A stretch of DNA of 64,000 nt from Oscillospiraceae bacterium (GCA_015063885.1 SVTH01000001.1:214819-278818); one strand, 5' to 3'. Positions 8,891 to 17,462 are shown, counted from the first letter of the stretch. A program made the numbers and translations. The notes: generated by a model from the letters alone, not told the origin.

Positions 8891-9749
8891 CGTAAATCTT
8901 CTCTGCCGTCTGACAGATCCACTCTGCCTCGTTGGCCTTGCAGGTCTTCAAGACCCGCTTCCCCGGCACCCCCCAAACGTCAAACCACCGAGGCCCGATC
9001 CATTCGTTCCTCCCACAGTCCTCCGCAAGTCCCTTCAAAATGGAAAGACACGCCCTGCGGGGCTTCATAAAGATCACCTTCATCGGGTGCTTGATGATGG
9101 CAAAGATCACCTTGGGGTAATGTGCCGTGATGTTGGTGAAGGTGATCCCCGGATGTACTACCGCCAGCCCCGGCTTCCCATCGTATAACCCATAAAGAGA
9201 ATACATCAAAAACCGCTTGGCATTCCCGTAGGCAAGGCTGTGCTTCCCGCGGGTGGAAAAATCCACGTCCTTGGGATCCGTCTCGGAATAGTTATGTGCA
9301 ATGCTTCCAACCGCCACCAAACGGCCGCCCCTTGCCTCCAAATGAGCCTTCAACTCTCTTGCGAGGTAGTAAGGCGCCACGAAATTGATCTGGAACACGT
9401 TGTCAAGCCCTGTATCGCATTTACAGCGGGGAATATGGTATGCACCCGCATTCAGGATCAACCCGTCCAAAGGCTCCCTCAGGAGCTCACAGACAGCCGC
9501 CTTCACGGAAGCCATCTCCTCCAGATCCATCCGTATCCGACGGATCTTTACCCCCGAGAACTGCGCTTCCAGCTTTTCCTGCAAGGATGCCGCCTTCCCT
9601 TGGTTCCGATCCAATAAGATCAGCTCCGCCCCCAAGGACGCCAAATGCTCACAAAGCACCACGCCGATCCCGCCGGTGGACCCGCTGACAGCGATCACCT
9701 TTCCCGATAGGGAAGGCATATTCTTTTGTATCCAGGTTTTCGTCTTCAT
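8871..9749 (-). CDS. short-chain dehydrogenase/reductase (SDR)
   Basis: A 292-residue NAD(P)-dependent oxidoreductase with a Rossmann fold. The cofactor motif GSTGGIG is at residues 23-29, the NAG motif (LILNAGAYH) near 100, and the catalytic YxxxK pair is Tyr174/Lys178 (AYGNAK). The overall form resembles the retinol dehydrogenase/WWOX-like branch rather than a fatty-acid reductase. The substrate cannot be told. The start follows AGGAAGAGGC and lies 10 bases after the upstream lipoprotein gene, so they share a transcript. The last six codons (EGMGTP) and stop lie in a dispersed palindromic repeat, so the original C-terminus may have been replaced. Confidence 0.85.
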   Translation of the reverse strand: MKTKTWIQKNMPSLSGKVIAVSGSTGGIGVVLCEHLASLGAELILLDRNQGKAASLQEKLEAQFSGVKIRRIRMDLEEMASVKAAVCELLREPLDGLILNAGAYHIPRCKCDTGLDNVFQINFVAPYYLARELKAHLEARGGRLVAVGSIAHNYSETDPKDVDFSTRGKHSLAYGNAKRFLMYSLYGLYDGKPGLAVVHPGITFTNITAHYPKVIFAIIKHPMKVIFMKPRRACLSILKGLAEDCGRNEWIGPRWFDVWGVPGKRVLKTCKANEAEWICQTAEKIYEGMGTP

Positions 9750-9758
9750 GCCTCTTCC

Positions 9759-11513
9759 TTAATCCCTCGGAATGTATTCCGTACAGCAATGGTAGCCCAC
9801 AGGGAACCGTTCGTCGGTGCTTTCTTCGATGATAAGCCAGGTATAGCCCGGGAAAAACTCAATTCTCCCCGTCACGCCGTTACCTTCAAAGCGAAGGACG
9901 CCGTTTTCCATGTCACCCGTTACTTCAAGGGAGGATTCCGTCGCATCCTCCTTCATGTAGTTTTCCCTGTCCGGATCAGGGTAGTAATAGATAAACGTGT
10001 ACTTGAAGTTCACCTTAACCTGTGTGTCCGTCAGTTTTTCAAAGGTCAGGTAGGTGATGCTGTTTGCAAGATTTTTGCCTGTGGTCTTCTCCAGCTTGGC
10101 ATTCTTATACCATGTCTTCTCCATGGCGCCGATAGCGGGGTCCTCCGTCTCTTCAAAAAGCGGGGTATAGGTCAGCTCAGAAACCATTCGGGTCTGCTCC
10201 GTGGTTTCAAAAGGTTCCTCGTAACGGCAGTAGTCGTTGTATATTTCCATGGATTTTTCAAAGCTGATTTCCTGCGCCTTACTGTTTTGGATCAGAAAAC
10301 GGGTTCCACTTCCATCCAGCAGAAGGGAATACACCCGGGAAAAGTCTCCCTCTTTCGTGAATCGGTATAGGCTGTATTCCAGCTCGTAGTATTCCTCCCG
10401 ATCAACGTGGATCAAGCCTTCCTCGTCCAGCCAACAGGTCTCGGAATCGAACGCGGCATACAGTAACTCCGGGGTTTCGTTTTCCATGGTGAAAATGGCG
10501 TTGATATCGTAGTTCGGGTTCAAAAGCACCAGCTCGTCCCGCCCGTCTCCGTTGAGGTCGATCTCATCGTACCCCATGCGTGATCCACCGTGATAAGATG
10601 CATACAGCAGACGGGTGTAATATTCAAAGGAACGGTCATCCGCAAAGGAAAAGAGATCGTCGTAGCTCCCTTTTACCCACTCCAAAGTCTGAAAATCCTC
10701 CAGACAGCCGGAGATTGCTTTATAGGTTTCCAAAATCGCATTATAGTCGGAAAAATCCGCCGCGGGCAATCCCTCGTCCGGGACAGCTTCCGCCAAAGGC
10801 AAATGAATGCGGGGCGCCATATACTTGAAGACGTCGCCGGAACCGGGACCGAGAGCCTGATTGTGTTCCCAGTGCAGCTTGTTAAAGGTATCTTTATCAA
10901 TGCTTGTCCTTTTGCCGTCCGACAGCATGAATCGTTCAACAATATCCTTTTCCGTCAAATCATAAACCGTGCCGTAGATCTTATCATAAACCATTTTGTC
11001 CCCATCCACACGGCAGGTGTAGTAGGTGGTTTCGGCAATTTCCTCGCCCATAACGTTCCGCGACAAAAGGAAACGATCTCTTGCGGCAAAATAGCAATAA
11101 TTGTCCTTCCCATAAGCGGCCTCAAGCAAAAGGGGCTTTTCCTCCGAAAGGGTGAAGATAGCACGTACGACGGTATGTTGTGTCAAAAGGATCAGCTCGG
11201 GAACGCCGTTGCCGTCCAGATCCTTGTATCCGTAGCCCAATCTCTCCGCAGCCTCTCCATCTGCACAGGCATCTACAATGCCGTAAAGAGCATCCGCAAT
11301 GGCGGCTTGACGCTCGTCCATCTCTTCGGTATTGGGAGCGGTCAGCTCTTTACCGTCGTGCTTCTCGTTAAGCAGGGAAGTATACCGGGCTATAACGTCG
11401 CCGTACAACGCCTTTTGCTCCTCGTACGTCTTTGGTGCCCCGGGCGTGTCCCCGCACCCAACCGTGGAAAACAAAAGAACACCGCAGAGTAACACAGCTA
11501 AAATCCTGCGCAT
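9759..11513 (-). CDS. lipoprotein with two D-x-D-G-type repeat modules
   Basis: A 584-residue predicted lipoprotein: signal peptide with lipobox cysteine at residue 20 (STVGC). Two segments carry calcium-loop-like DxDGxxxEL motifs, DLDGNGVPELILL near residue 95 and DLNGDGRDELVLL near residue 316, each followed by a hydrophobic beta strand and an IFT motif. This suggests an internal duplication of an FG-GAP-like module. The C-terminal third is beta rich. I do not recognise a named family. It has a good minus-strand promoter (TTGACT-17-TATTAT) and is followed 10 bases on by the SDR gene. Confidence 0.75.
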   Translation of the reverse strand: MRRILAVLLCGVLLFSTVGCGDTPGAPKTYEEQKALYGDVIARYTSLLNEKHDGKELTAPNTEEMDERQAAIADALYGIVDACADGEAAERLGYGYKDLDGNGVPELILLTQHTVVRAIFTLSEEKPLLLEAAYGKDNYCYFAARDRFLLSRNVMGEEIAETTYYTCRVDGDKMVYDKIYGTVYDLTEKDIVERFMLSDGKRTSIDKDTFNKLHWEHNQALGPGSGDVFKYMAPRIHLPLAEAVPDEGLPAADFSDYNAILETYKAISGCLEDFQTLEWVKGSYDDLFSFADDRSFEYYTRLLYASYHGGSRMGYDEIDLNGDGRDELVLLNPNYDINAIFTMENETPELLYAAFDSETCWLDEEGLIHVDREEYYELEYSLYRFTKEGDFSRVYSLLLDGSGTRFLIQNSKAQEISFEKSMEIYNDYCRYEEPFETTEQTRMVSELTYTPLFEETEDPAIGAMEKTWYKNAKLEKTTGKNLANSITYLTFEKLTDTQVKVNFKYTFIYYYPDPDRENYMKEDATESSLEVTGDMENGVLRFEGNGVTGRIEFFPGYTWLIIEESTDERFPVGYHCCTEYIPRD

Positions 11514-11543
11514 AAAATATCCTCCTTTTTGTCAGTTTATCAT

Positions 11544-11572
11544 ATAATACAATAATACCTTCTATAAGTCAA
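11544..11572 (-). promoter_or_regulatory. sigma-A promoter of the lipoprotein-SDR operon
   Basis: On the minus strand TTGACT (11567-11572) and TATTAT (11544-11549) with 17-base spacing, about 30 bases before the start. Confidence 0.75.
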
Positions 11573-11619
11573 GAGAGCCGTATCAATAACGGTGATTTTT
11601 CGATCAGCCCGTACAAAGA

Positions 11620-11653
11620 ACAAACCCGCCGAGCAAAAGCCCGACGGGTTTAT
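11620..11653 (-). terminator. terminator after tRNA-Pro
   Basis: On the minus strand AAACCCGTCGGGC pairs with the downstream GCTCGGCGGGTTT, giving a GC-rich hairpin ending in a short T-rich tail, directly after the tRNA CCA end. Confidence 0.75.
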
Positions 11654-11655
11654 TT

Positions 11656-11732
11656 TGGTCGGAGTGAAAGGATTTGAACCTTCGACTTCCACGTCCCGAA
11701 CGTGGCGCTCTACCAAACTGAGCCACACCCCG
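11656..11732 (-). tRNA. tRNA-Pro (CGG)
   Basis: A 77-base cloverleaf read on the minus strand: acceptor CGGGGTG/CACTCCG, D-arm GCTC...GAGC, anticodon loop TTCGGGA (anticodon CGG, codon CCG), T-arm with GGTTCAAAT, discriminator A and an encoded CCA. Confidence 0.95.
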
Positions 11733-11807
11733 AAATCGCGCACCGTACTCGGCGCACGCTGTACATTATATATGATAAACGAAATTTTGTCAAGCCTAAA
11801 ACAAAAT

Positions 11808-12221
11808 TTATTTTTTGATTTTGTCCAGATAAGACTGCAAAATGATCTGCGCCGACATGGCGTCGATCACCGCCCTCCGCTTACTGCTTTTGAAGTCCGT
11901 GATGTTCATATAGGTGTAAGCCTCCACCGTGGAAAGCCGCTCGTCCATGAACTCCAGGGGAAGCCCGGTAGCCTCCACCAGCTTCTCCGCAAACACCCGG
12001 GTCTTCTCCGCGCGGAAGGACTCACTGCCGTTCATATTGTAGGGAAGACCGCAGACGATCTTCTCGCCGCCCAGCTCCTTGATCTTCTCGGCGCACTTCT
12101 TCACCGCGTCGTTTACCCCCGTCACGTTCAGGGAGCAAACGGCACTTGCCAGAAATTCCGTCTCGTCGGAGGCTGCAACGCCCACTCTGGCGTCCCCGAA
12201 ATCGATTCCAATGATCCGCAT
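11808..12221 (-). CDS. ruvX: Holliday junction resolvase-like RNase RuvX (YqgF)
   Basis: A 137-residue RNase H-fold protein of the YqgF/RuvX family, linked to 16S rRNA 5'-end processing and proposed as a Holliday junction resolvase. The N-terminal MRIIGIDFGDARVG holds the first catalytic Asp (residue 7), FMDERLST holds the central acidic motif near residue 95, and the C-terminal DAMSAQIIL carries the last acidic residue. I place the start at the ATG at 12221, after AGAGAGG. A longer in-frame extension to 12314 has no family similarity. It is divergent from the small gene at 12341. Confidence 0.93.
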   Translation of the reverse strand: MRIIGIDFGDARVGVAASDETEFLASAVCSLNVTGVNDAVKKCAEKIKELGGEKIVCGLPYNMNGSESFRAEKTRVFAEKLVEATGLPLEFMDERLSTVEAYTYMNITDFKSSKRRAVIDAMSAQIILQSYLDKIKK

Positions 12222-12262
12222 ACCAAACCTCTCTTTTTTACAAAAACTTCCAAAAGGAAACC

Positions 12263-12292
12263 CGCATATCTTTTTCTTTCCCGCACATACTA
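12263..12292 (+). promoter_or_regulatory. candidate sigma-G (forespore) promoter
   Basis: CGCATA at 12263-12268 and CATACTA at 12286-12292 with 17-base spacing. The -10 matches exactly the Bacillus sigma-G consensus as I remember it (TGAATA-N17/18-CATACTA) and the -35 matches at 4 of 6 positions. It lies about 50 bases before the 73-codon gene. No sigma-A promoter was seen there. Confidence 0.5.
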
Positions 12293-12340
12293 TGAGTGTC
12301 CGAAAGAGAAACACTCAAACGGACGAACGGAGCAAATGAT

Positions 12341-12562
12341 ATGGAGAAAAAACGACCGATCGAAAATGTTGTTATGAACAGAAAAGATCGACAATCTTTC
12401 CCGATTCATTCCACACCGAAGAGGATCAATGACGGCTTTTACGATATGACCACCGACTTCATCGGTGAGATGTGTCTCTACAGCGAAACCGATCCGTTGG
12501 GTAGCTACACGGGTGTCCCCCGTGACGACGATACCCCGATCCAGGACGCAGACGACCTGTAA
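12341..12562 (+). CDS. small acidic protein of unknown function, possibly spore-related
   Basis: A 73-residue protein starting with ATG at 12341 after GGAG. The first third is basic (MEKKRPIENVVMNRKDRQ) and the tail is strongly acidic (GSYTGVPRDDDTPIQDADDL). It has no signal peptide or membrane helix, and one cysteine (MCLYSE). It is flanked by a sigma-G-like promoter and by a long terminator hairpin, so it forms a single-gene unit. The tail resembles short acidic tails I have seen in hypothetical clostridial proteins, but I cannot name a family. Expression in the forespore is inference from the promoter. Confidence 0.65.
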   Translation: MEKKRPIENVVMNRKDRQSFPIHSTPKRINDGFYDMTTDFIGEMCLYSETDPLGSYTGVPRDDDTPIQDADDL

Positions 12563-12579
12563 AAACCAAAACGATCCGA

Positions 12580-12638
12580 AAGAGCGTGAGCAAATTCGTC
12601 TCCTCACTTGGGGAGGTGAACTTGCTCCCTCTTTTTTT
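12580..12638. terminator. bidirectional terminator
   Basis: Long hairpin with arms GAGCAAATTC...CTCC and GGAG...GAACTTGCTC, flanked by AGAG/CTCT and a T-run. It separates the 73-aa gene from the convergent esterase gene. Confidence 0.85.
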
Positions 12639-13632
12639 ACTTCAGAATTTCCTTGATCTTCTCCGCCAGCAGGGCAGACACACGGTAAGAGGTGTTCAGA
12701 TTGGGATGACCGCCGCCGCCCACCTCACCGGGCACCTGGTTCATGGACTCCACGCCCAGGAAATAAGCGTTGCCGTGGGTCTCGCTGAACTGGGCAACAG
12801 CCTTCTCCACGGCGCCCATCTTGGTCTGATCCATCACGCCGTAGCAGTAAAGGATGGGCTTTTCGGGGTACGCCTCACGAACCTCGGCCATCAACAGCTT
12901 TGCCGCCTCAATAAACTCCTCGTCGCCCACGCCGCCCCAGGCATCGTTGGTGCCTGCATTGATCACCGTGAGATCGGGAGTCCATACGGAGTGATTCCAC
13001 TCGCCGCCCTGACGGTTCAGCCACGCAAAAGCCTGACGCAAGGTCATATCCTCGCGGTTGCCCTCGCAGTTGGCAACGATGCCCTTGCCGGAAGCACCGG
13101 AAAGCATCACCTCCGCGTTGAGCAGATCCGCCGTCATATAAGCATAGGAACGGGAGGAATCCTGCTCGTAGGTCACGTAACCGGGCTGTGCGGAATTGCC
13201 CAAAACGCCGTACCCACAGGTGATGGAGTCCCCGATGAACGCCAAGCGCAAGGGTCTCTCCCGGGGTGCCTCCAAAAGCTTGGGCGCATCACCCACCAAG
13301 GTCAGCTCCGTGGCGTACAGACACTCCATACCCTCCACAATACGCATCACCTTCACGGTGTGGACACCCTTTTCCAGATCCTCAAAGATCACCTTTTCGT
13401 TGCCGTTTGCAATGGCAAACCGCTGTGCCTTACCATCCACCCAAACACGAACGTAGGGAACCGCAGGATCGGCAAAAGGCGCAAAATGCAAAATAAACCC
13501 CGTGCCGCTAAAACGGAAGGCAAAGCCGCTGTCCGACCAGGGCATGGCAACAGAGCCGTTTTCTTCCAGATACGTCTTGCCCAACAGCAGGCAGGCGTTG
13601 TCTTCACAAAATGTATGCCGAGAATAGATCAT
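12637..13632 (-). CDS. SGNH/GDSL esterase, carbohydrate esterase family 2-like
   Basis: A 331-residue protein with an N-terminal jelly-roll-like domain (about 1-120) followed by an SGNH hydrolase domain, the arrangement of CE2 acetyl-xylan esterases. Block I is FIGDSITCGYG near residue 135 (catalytic Ser), block III is NAGTNDAWGG near 240, and the C-terminal histidine is in GGGGHPNLNTSYRVS near 315. There is no signal peptide, so it would act in the cytosol, perhaps deacetylating imported oligosaccharides. I choose the ATG at 13632, preceded by GGAGAG, over the in-frame ATG eight codons upstream, which has no ribosome site. Confidence 0.85.
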   Translation of the reverse strand: MIYSRHTFCEDNACLLLGKTYLEENGSVAMPWSDSGFAFRFSGTGFILHFAPFADPAVPYVRVWVDGKAQRFAIANGNEKVIFEDLEKGVHTVKVMRIVEGMECLYATELTLVGDAPKLLEAPRERPLRLAFIGDSITCGYGVLGNSAQPGYVTYEQDSSRSYAYMTADLLNAEVMLSGASGKGIVANCEGNREDMTLRQAFAWLNRQGGEWNHSVWTPDLTVINAGTNDAWGGVGDEEFIEAAKLLMAEVREAYPEKPILYCYGVMDQTKMGAVEKAVAQFSETHGNAYFLGVESMNQVPGEVGGGGHPNLNTSYRVSALLAEKIKEILK

Positions 13633-13715
13633 AATGTCTCTCCATCCTTTTTTCATTGCTTTCTTGCATTATACAGGAAAATCCTCCTTTTTGCAAGCAT
13701 TCCCGCATATTTTTC

Positions 13716-13745
13716 TTGACTTTTTCGTGCCTCCTAAGGTATACT
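13716..13745 (+). promoter_or_regulatory. sigma-A promoter of the PflX-like gene
   Basis: TTGACT at 13716-13721 and TATACT at 13740-13745, 18-base spacing, 22 bases before the ATG. Confidence 0.75.
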
Positions 13746-13767
13746 GTAAAAAAACAGGAGGAACGCC

Positions 13768-14646
13768 ATGGAATGTACCCTTTGCCCCCGCCGTTGCGGC
13801 GCTGATCGAACCAATACCCCCGGCTTCTGCGGCGGAACCTCCCGCATCAAGGTTGCCCGTGCCGCCCCCCATTTGTGGGAGGAGCCCTGCCTCTCAGGGG
13901 AAAAGGGCTCGGGAACCATCTTCTTTTCCGGCTGTCAGTTAAAGTGCGTCTATTGCCAGAACAGAGCCATCTCCGACGGCGGGGCAGGGAAGATCCTCAC
14001 CACCGACGAGCTGACGGAGCTGTTTTACCGCCTGGCATCCCAAGGCGTCCATAATATCAACTTGGTCACCCCGGACCCCTACTTACCCCGGGTGGCAGAA
14101 GCCGTCCGCACCGCCAAAGCACAAGGCTTTTCACTGCCCTTCGTGATGAATTGCAGCGGCTACGAAACGGCGGAATCCCTCCGTCTCATGGAAGGCCTGG
14201 TGGATATCTACCTTCCGGACTTCAAGTATATGTCCCCCTTGCTGGCAAAGAAGTATTCCCGCGCCCCCGATTACCCCGCCGTAGCCAAAGCCGCCCTTGC
14301 GGAGATGTTCCGCCAACAGCCCAACATGGAATGGGGAAGTGACGGAATGCTGAAGCGCGGCGTCATCGTCCGCCACCTGTTGCTCCCGGGCCATCTTGAG
14401 GACTCCAAGCGTGTCCTGGCCTACCTGTACCAAACCTACGGGGACAGCATCTATATCAGCATCATGAGCCAGTTCACCCCGCTGGGTCTGGAAAACTACC
14501 CCGAGCTGAACCGCACCGTCACCGAGGAGGAATACGAAACTCTCATCGACTTCGCCTGCCGCCTGGGGATCAAAAACGCCTTCATCCAGGACGGATCCGC
14601 CGCCTCCGAAAGCTTTATCCCCGCCTTCAACGGGGAAGGGGTGTAA
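13768..14646 (+). CDS. radical SAM protein, PflX-like
   Basis: A 292-residue radical SAM enzyme of the pyruvate formate-lyase-activase-like PflX group (COG1313 type). The SAM-binding cluster motif CxxxCxxC is CQLKCVYC near residues 55-62, preceded by the family's N-terminal cysteine-rich segment (ECTLCPRRCG, TPGFCGG). LPDFKYMSPLLAKKYSRAPDY near residue 150 and HLLLPGHLEDS near 210 are also typical. The activating target of PflX proteins is not firmly known; no glycyl-radical enzyme gene is next to it. RBS AGGAGG. It is monocistronic between a sigma-A promoter and a terminator. Confidence 0.88.
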   Translation: MECTLCPRRCGADRTNTPGFCGGTSRIKVARAAPHLWEEPCLSGEKGSGTIFFSGCQLKCVYCQNRAISDGGAGKILTTDELTELFYRLASQGVHNINLVTPDPYLPRVAEAVRTAKAQGFSLPFVMNCSGYETAESLRLMEGLVDIYLPDFKYMSPLLAKKYSRAPDYPAVAKAALAEMFRQQPNMEWGSDGMLKRGVIVRHLLLPGHLEDSKRVLAYLYQTYGDSIYISIMSQFTPLGLENYPELNRTVTEEEYETLIDFACRLGIKNAFIQDGSAASESFIPAFNGEGV

Positions 14647-14671
14647 TCCATTCGTCTCACTTAATACCCCG

Positions 14672-14735
14672 AAAACGCAAGTTTTCGGCACTCGATTTTC
14701 TTTGGTACTTTTTTTTTCGAAAAGAAAGTACACCG
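14672..14735. repeat. dispersed palindromic element, copy 2
   Basis: Hairpin CCGAAAAC/GTTTTCGG, spacer TTTTCTTTGG, then a second hairpin GTACTTT...AAAGTAC around TTTTTCGAAAAG. The layout matches the element at 8802-8890. Confidence 0.55.
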
Positions 14736-14753
14736 TCCCTCCGCCCCCACGCA

Positions 14754-14788
14754 AAAAGCTGTAGCCGAAACCGACTACAGCTTTCTTT
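14754..14788. terminator. bidirectional terminator
   Basis: AAAAGCTGTAG pairs with CTACAGCTTT around CCGAAACCGA, followed by a T-run on the plus strand and an A-run before it. It sits between two convergent genes. Confidence 0.88.
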
Positions 14789-15955
14789 TTATTCCTCAAA
14801 GAAAATGTACAAATGTAAATTGGACTTGCTGACCACGTAGGAAAGCTTGGTAAGCCCGGGAACCATGGAATAGATCTCCTGCTTCTCAATGAGCTCCGTC
14901 TGCGCCTTCAAAAGCTCCCCGTAGCTGTCGAACCGCAATACCGCGTAGCCCTGCCCTTCCTGCGCTTTGATGATCGCCTCGGCGCCTTCCTCGGTGTAAA
15001 CGGGGAGATTCAACCCCTTGTAAACAAAGTAGTTGAATTCCTTCCCGTTGCAGGGAGGCGTGGGCGCATCCTGAGAAAGGGTGAAATTGGAGCCCGCAAG
15101 CTCTTCCTTGGTGACCCCGAAATAGTTGTACCCGAACTCCATATACTTCTGATAATAGTCTGCTTCAAAAGCGGTATCGTCCCAGGTCAGATCAAAGTAG
15201 TAATACTCGTCCCCCAGCTTGCAGTAGTTCCAAACGTGCCCGTCAAACAAAGAGAACTTCCCGTAGTTGTTGAACTCTGCACCGCACTCGTACCCCAACC
15301 GCTTCATCAGCAAGTCAAAGGCCAAGGTGTACCCGCTGCAAATGGTCTTTCCCTCCATAAGACAGCCGTAGGCGTTGATCCCCATGGTGTCGTAGCGTTT
15401 CCCTTCCGCCAGGCTGTGATCGTAGCTTGCGTTTTTCAGAATGTAATCGTGAACGAACAGCGCCTTCTCGAAATCTCCCTCCAGCACCTCCGCTTGGGCA
15501 ACGATCCCGTCCACCTTCTTGCGGAATGCCTCCTTCATGGCAGGCAATTCCGCCTTTTCCACCAGGTAAGTCGGCTTCAAAACCAATCGGTGGGTGTCCT
15601 TGTATGCGGATTTCTCCACGGAAAAATTGTAAGGATCCACCCAGAACATCTCCGATTGCTCAAAGAAGATCTGTCGGTACAGATACCGCACTCTTTCAAT
15701 CGCCGCATCCAGCTCCTCCTCGGATTCGTATACGCCGATGGTGTCCGCAGAGCTTTGCTCCGTGGTCACGCGGCAAATGTTGAGATAAAGCTGTTGATCC
15801 TCGTCGCTCAGAGAGTCGTAAAGGGGGTAGACACGGCCGTCTTCCAGGATCTCCTCGGGCTCCGCCTTCACGGCTTCGGGCACCCAAGAATCGCATCCGC
15901 TCAAAGAGGCACAAAGAAAGATCACCGCGCAAAGCCATAAACAAGCTCTTTTCAT
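14789..15955 (-). CDS. transglutaminase-like lipoprotein
   Basis: A 388-residue predicted lipoprotein with lipobox cysteine 21 (SLSGC). The central part is a transglutaminase/protease-like domain with an apparent complete triad: Cys206 in GKTICSGYT, His in FDGHVWNYCKL near residue 240 and Asp in FDLTWDD near 255. Clostridial proteins of this type act outside the membrane, probably on peptide or cell-wall substrates; no substrate is visible here. It is the last gene of an apparent aroF-dut-lipoprotein run, starting 18 bases after dut. The join with housekeeping genes may just reflect tight packing. Confidence 0.82.
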   Translation of the reverse strand: MKRACLWLCAVIFLCASLSGCDSWVPEAVKAEPEEILEDGRVYPLYDSLSDEDQQLYLNICRVTTEQSSADTIGVYESEEELDAAIERVRYLYRQIFFEQSEMFWVDPYNFSVEKSAYKDTHRLVLKPTYLVEKAELPAMKEAFRKKVDGIVAQAEVLEGDFEKALFVHDYILKNASYDHSLAEGKRYDTMGINAYGCLMEGKTICSGYTLAFDLLMKRLGYECGAEFNNYGKFSLFDGHVWNYCKLGDEYYYFDLTWDDTAFEADYYQKYMEFGYNYFGVTKEELAGSNFTLSQDAPTPPCNGKEFNYFVYKGLNLPVYTEEGAEAIIKAQEGQGYAVLRFDSYGELLKAQTELIEKQEIYSMVPGLTKLSYVVSKSNLHLYIFFEE

Positions 15956-15973
15956 GCCGTCGTACCTCCCGCC

Positions 15974-16417
15974 TTATTGCCTGCCCGTGGAGCCGAATCC
16001 GCCCTCCCCCCGTTCCGTACCGGAAAGGGATGTGCACTCCTCAAACTCCGCCGTCAAATAGGGAACGATCACCAATTGTGCCACCCGCTCTCCGGGGAGC
16101 ACCACCTGATCGGTGTCCCCGTGGTTGTGCAACACCACCCGGATCTCCCCGCGGTAATCGCTGTCAATGACCCCCACCTTGTTGGCAGGCGCAAGGTTCC
16201 GCTTTGCCCCCATACTGCTGCGGGCAAATACCAGCCCCACGAATCCTTCGGGGATCTCCATGGCGATGCCGGTGCTGACGAACACCGTCTTTCCGGCAGG
16301 AATGAGGATCTCCTCTTCTGATAAGGCGTAAAGATCCGCCCCCGCCGCGGAAGCACTGCCGTAGGTGGGCATCAACGCATTGGGATGGAGTTTGATAAAA
16401 GGAACCTTCATTTTCAT
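15974..16417 (-). CDS. dut: dUTP diphosphatase
   Basis: A 147-residue trimeric-type dUTPase that hydrolyses dUTP to dUMP and pyrophosphate, keeping uracil out of DNA and feeding dTMP synthesis. All five family motifs are visible: AGADLYA (1), FARSSMGAKRNL (2), NKVGVIDSDYRGEI (3), LPGERVAQLVIVP (4) and the C-terminal RGEGGFGSTG (5, the flexible P-loop-like arm). The length is normal. The gene begins 16 bases after the aroF stop. The ATG pair at the start (MKMK) leaves two possible starts that differ by two residues. Confidence 0.97.
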   Translation of the reverse strand: MKMKVPFIKLHPNALMPTYGSASAAGADLYALSEEEILIPAGKTVFVSTGIAMEIPEGFVGLVFARSSMGAKRNLAPANKVGVIDSDYRGEIRVVLHNHGDTDQVVLPGERVAQLVIVPYLTAEFEECTSLSGTERGEGGFGSTGRQ

Positions 16418-16433
16418 AGGAAAAACCTATCCT

Positions 16434-17462
16434 TTACAGCAGATTTGCAATGTCGTAGATCAGCTTCTCGCTCTTTTCCCAGCCGAGACAGGGGTCGGTA
16501 ATGGACTTGCCGTAGCAGTTGTCCCCGATCTTCTGGTTGCCGTCCTCAAGGTAGCTTTCGATCATCAAGCCCTTGATCATCTTGTGCACGTTCTCGGAGT
16601 GTCTGCAGGAATGCAAGACTTCCTTGGCGATACGCACCTGCTGATCGTACTTTTTGTTGGAGTTGTAGTGATTGGTGTCAACGATACAGGCGATATTCTC
16701 CAGTCCCTTGGCCGCGTATGCGTCGTAAAGCTTCATCAGATCCTCGTAGTGGTAGTTGGGAATACACTTGCCGTCGTTGTCGATGCTGCCCCGCAAAATA
16801 GCGTGAGCCAGAGGGTTGCCGGAGGAGGTGACCTCCCAGCCCCGGTAGATAAAGGTGTGGGAATGCTGTGCCGCCATAATGGAGTTCAGCATCACGGAAA
16901 GGTCTCCGCAGGAGGGGTTCTTCATGCCCACGGGCACCTCAATGCCGCTGGCGGTAAGACGGTGCTGCTGATCCTCCACGGAGCGGGCACCGATGGCAAC
17001 GTAGCCCAAAAGGTCGGAAAGATACCGATAGTTCTCGGGGTAAAGCATCTCGTCCGCACAGGTCATCCCCGTCTCGGTGATGACGCGGGTGTGCAGGTTA
17101 CGGATGGCAAGCAGACCTGCCAGCATGTCAGGCTTCCCGTTGGGATCGGGCTGATGGACCATACCCTTGTAGCCGTCCCCGGTGGTACGGGGCTTGTTGG
17201 TGTAAATACGGGGGATGATGAGGATCTTATCCTTCACGTCCTCCTGGATCCTCGCCAGGCGGTGTACGTAATCCATTACGGATTCCTCGTAATCCGCAGA
17301 GCAGGGACCGATGATCAAAAGAAATTTATCGCTTTTTCCCGTAAAGACGTCGGCGATCTGTGCGTCTCTCAGCGTTTTCTGCGCGATCACAGCATCGGAG
17401 AGGGGATAGGCCTCCTTGACCTCCTGGGGAACGGGTAATTTTCTGTGGAATTCCATGGACAT
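16434..17462 (-). CDS. aroF: 3-deoxy-7-phosphoheptulonate synthase (AroFGH type)
   Basis: DAHP synthase condenses phosphoenolpyruvate and erythrose 4-phosphate, the first step of the shikimate pathway. The 342-residue protein is of the type I-alpha (AroF/G/H) form: LLIIGPCSADYEESVMDYV, RIYTNKPRTTGDGYKG, IGARSVEDQQHR and the C-terminal YGKSITDPCLGWE are characteristic, as are the metal-binding Cys in GPCS and the late HYNSNKK motif. Start ATG follows AAGGAG. It has a strong promoter (17517-17545), with a leader of only about 48 bases that shows no T-box. The isozyme letter is not certain. Confidence 0.94.
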   Translation of the reverse strand: MSMEFHRKLPVPQEVKEAYPLSDAVIAQKTLRDAQIADVFTGKSDKFLLIIGPCSADYEESVMDYVHRLARIQEDVKDKILIIPRIYTNKPRTTGDGYKGMVHQPDPNGKPDMLAGLLAIRNLHTRVITETGMTCADEMLYPENYRYLSDLLGYVAIGARSVEDQQHRLTASGIEVPVGMKNPSCGDLSVMLNSIMAAQHSHTFIYRGWEVTSSGNPLAHAILRGSIDNDGKCIPNYHYEDLMKLYDAYAAKGLENIACIVDTNHYNSNKKYDQQVRIAKEVLHSCRHSENVHKMIKGLMIESYLEDGNQKIGDNCYGKSITDPCLGWEKSEKLIYDIANLL

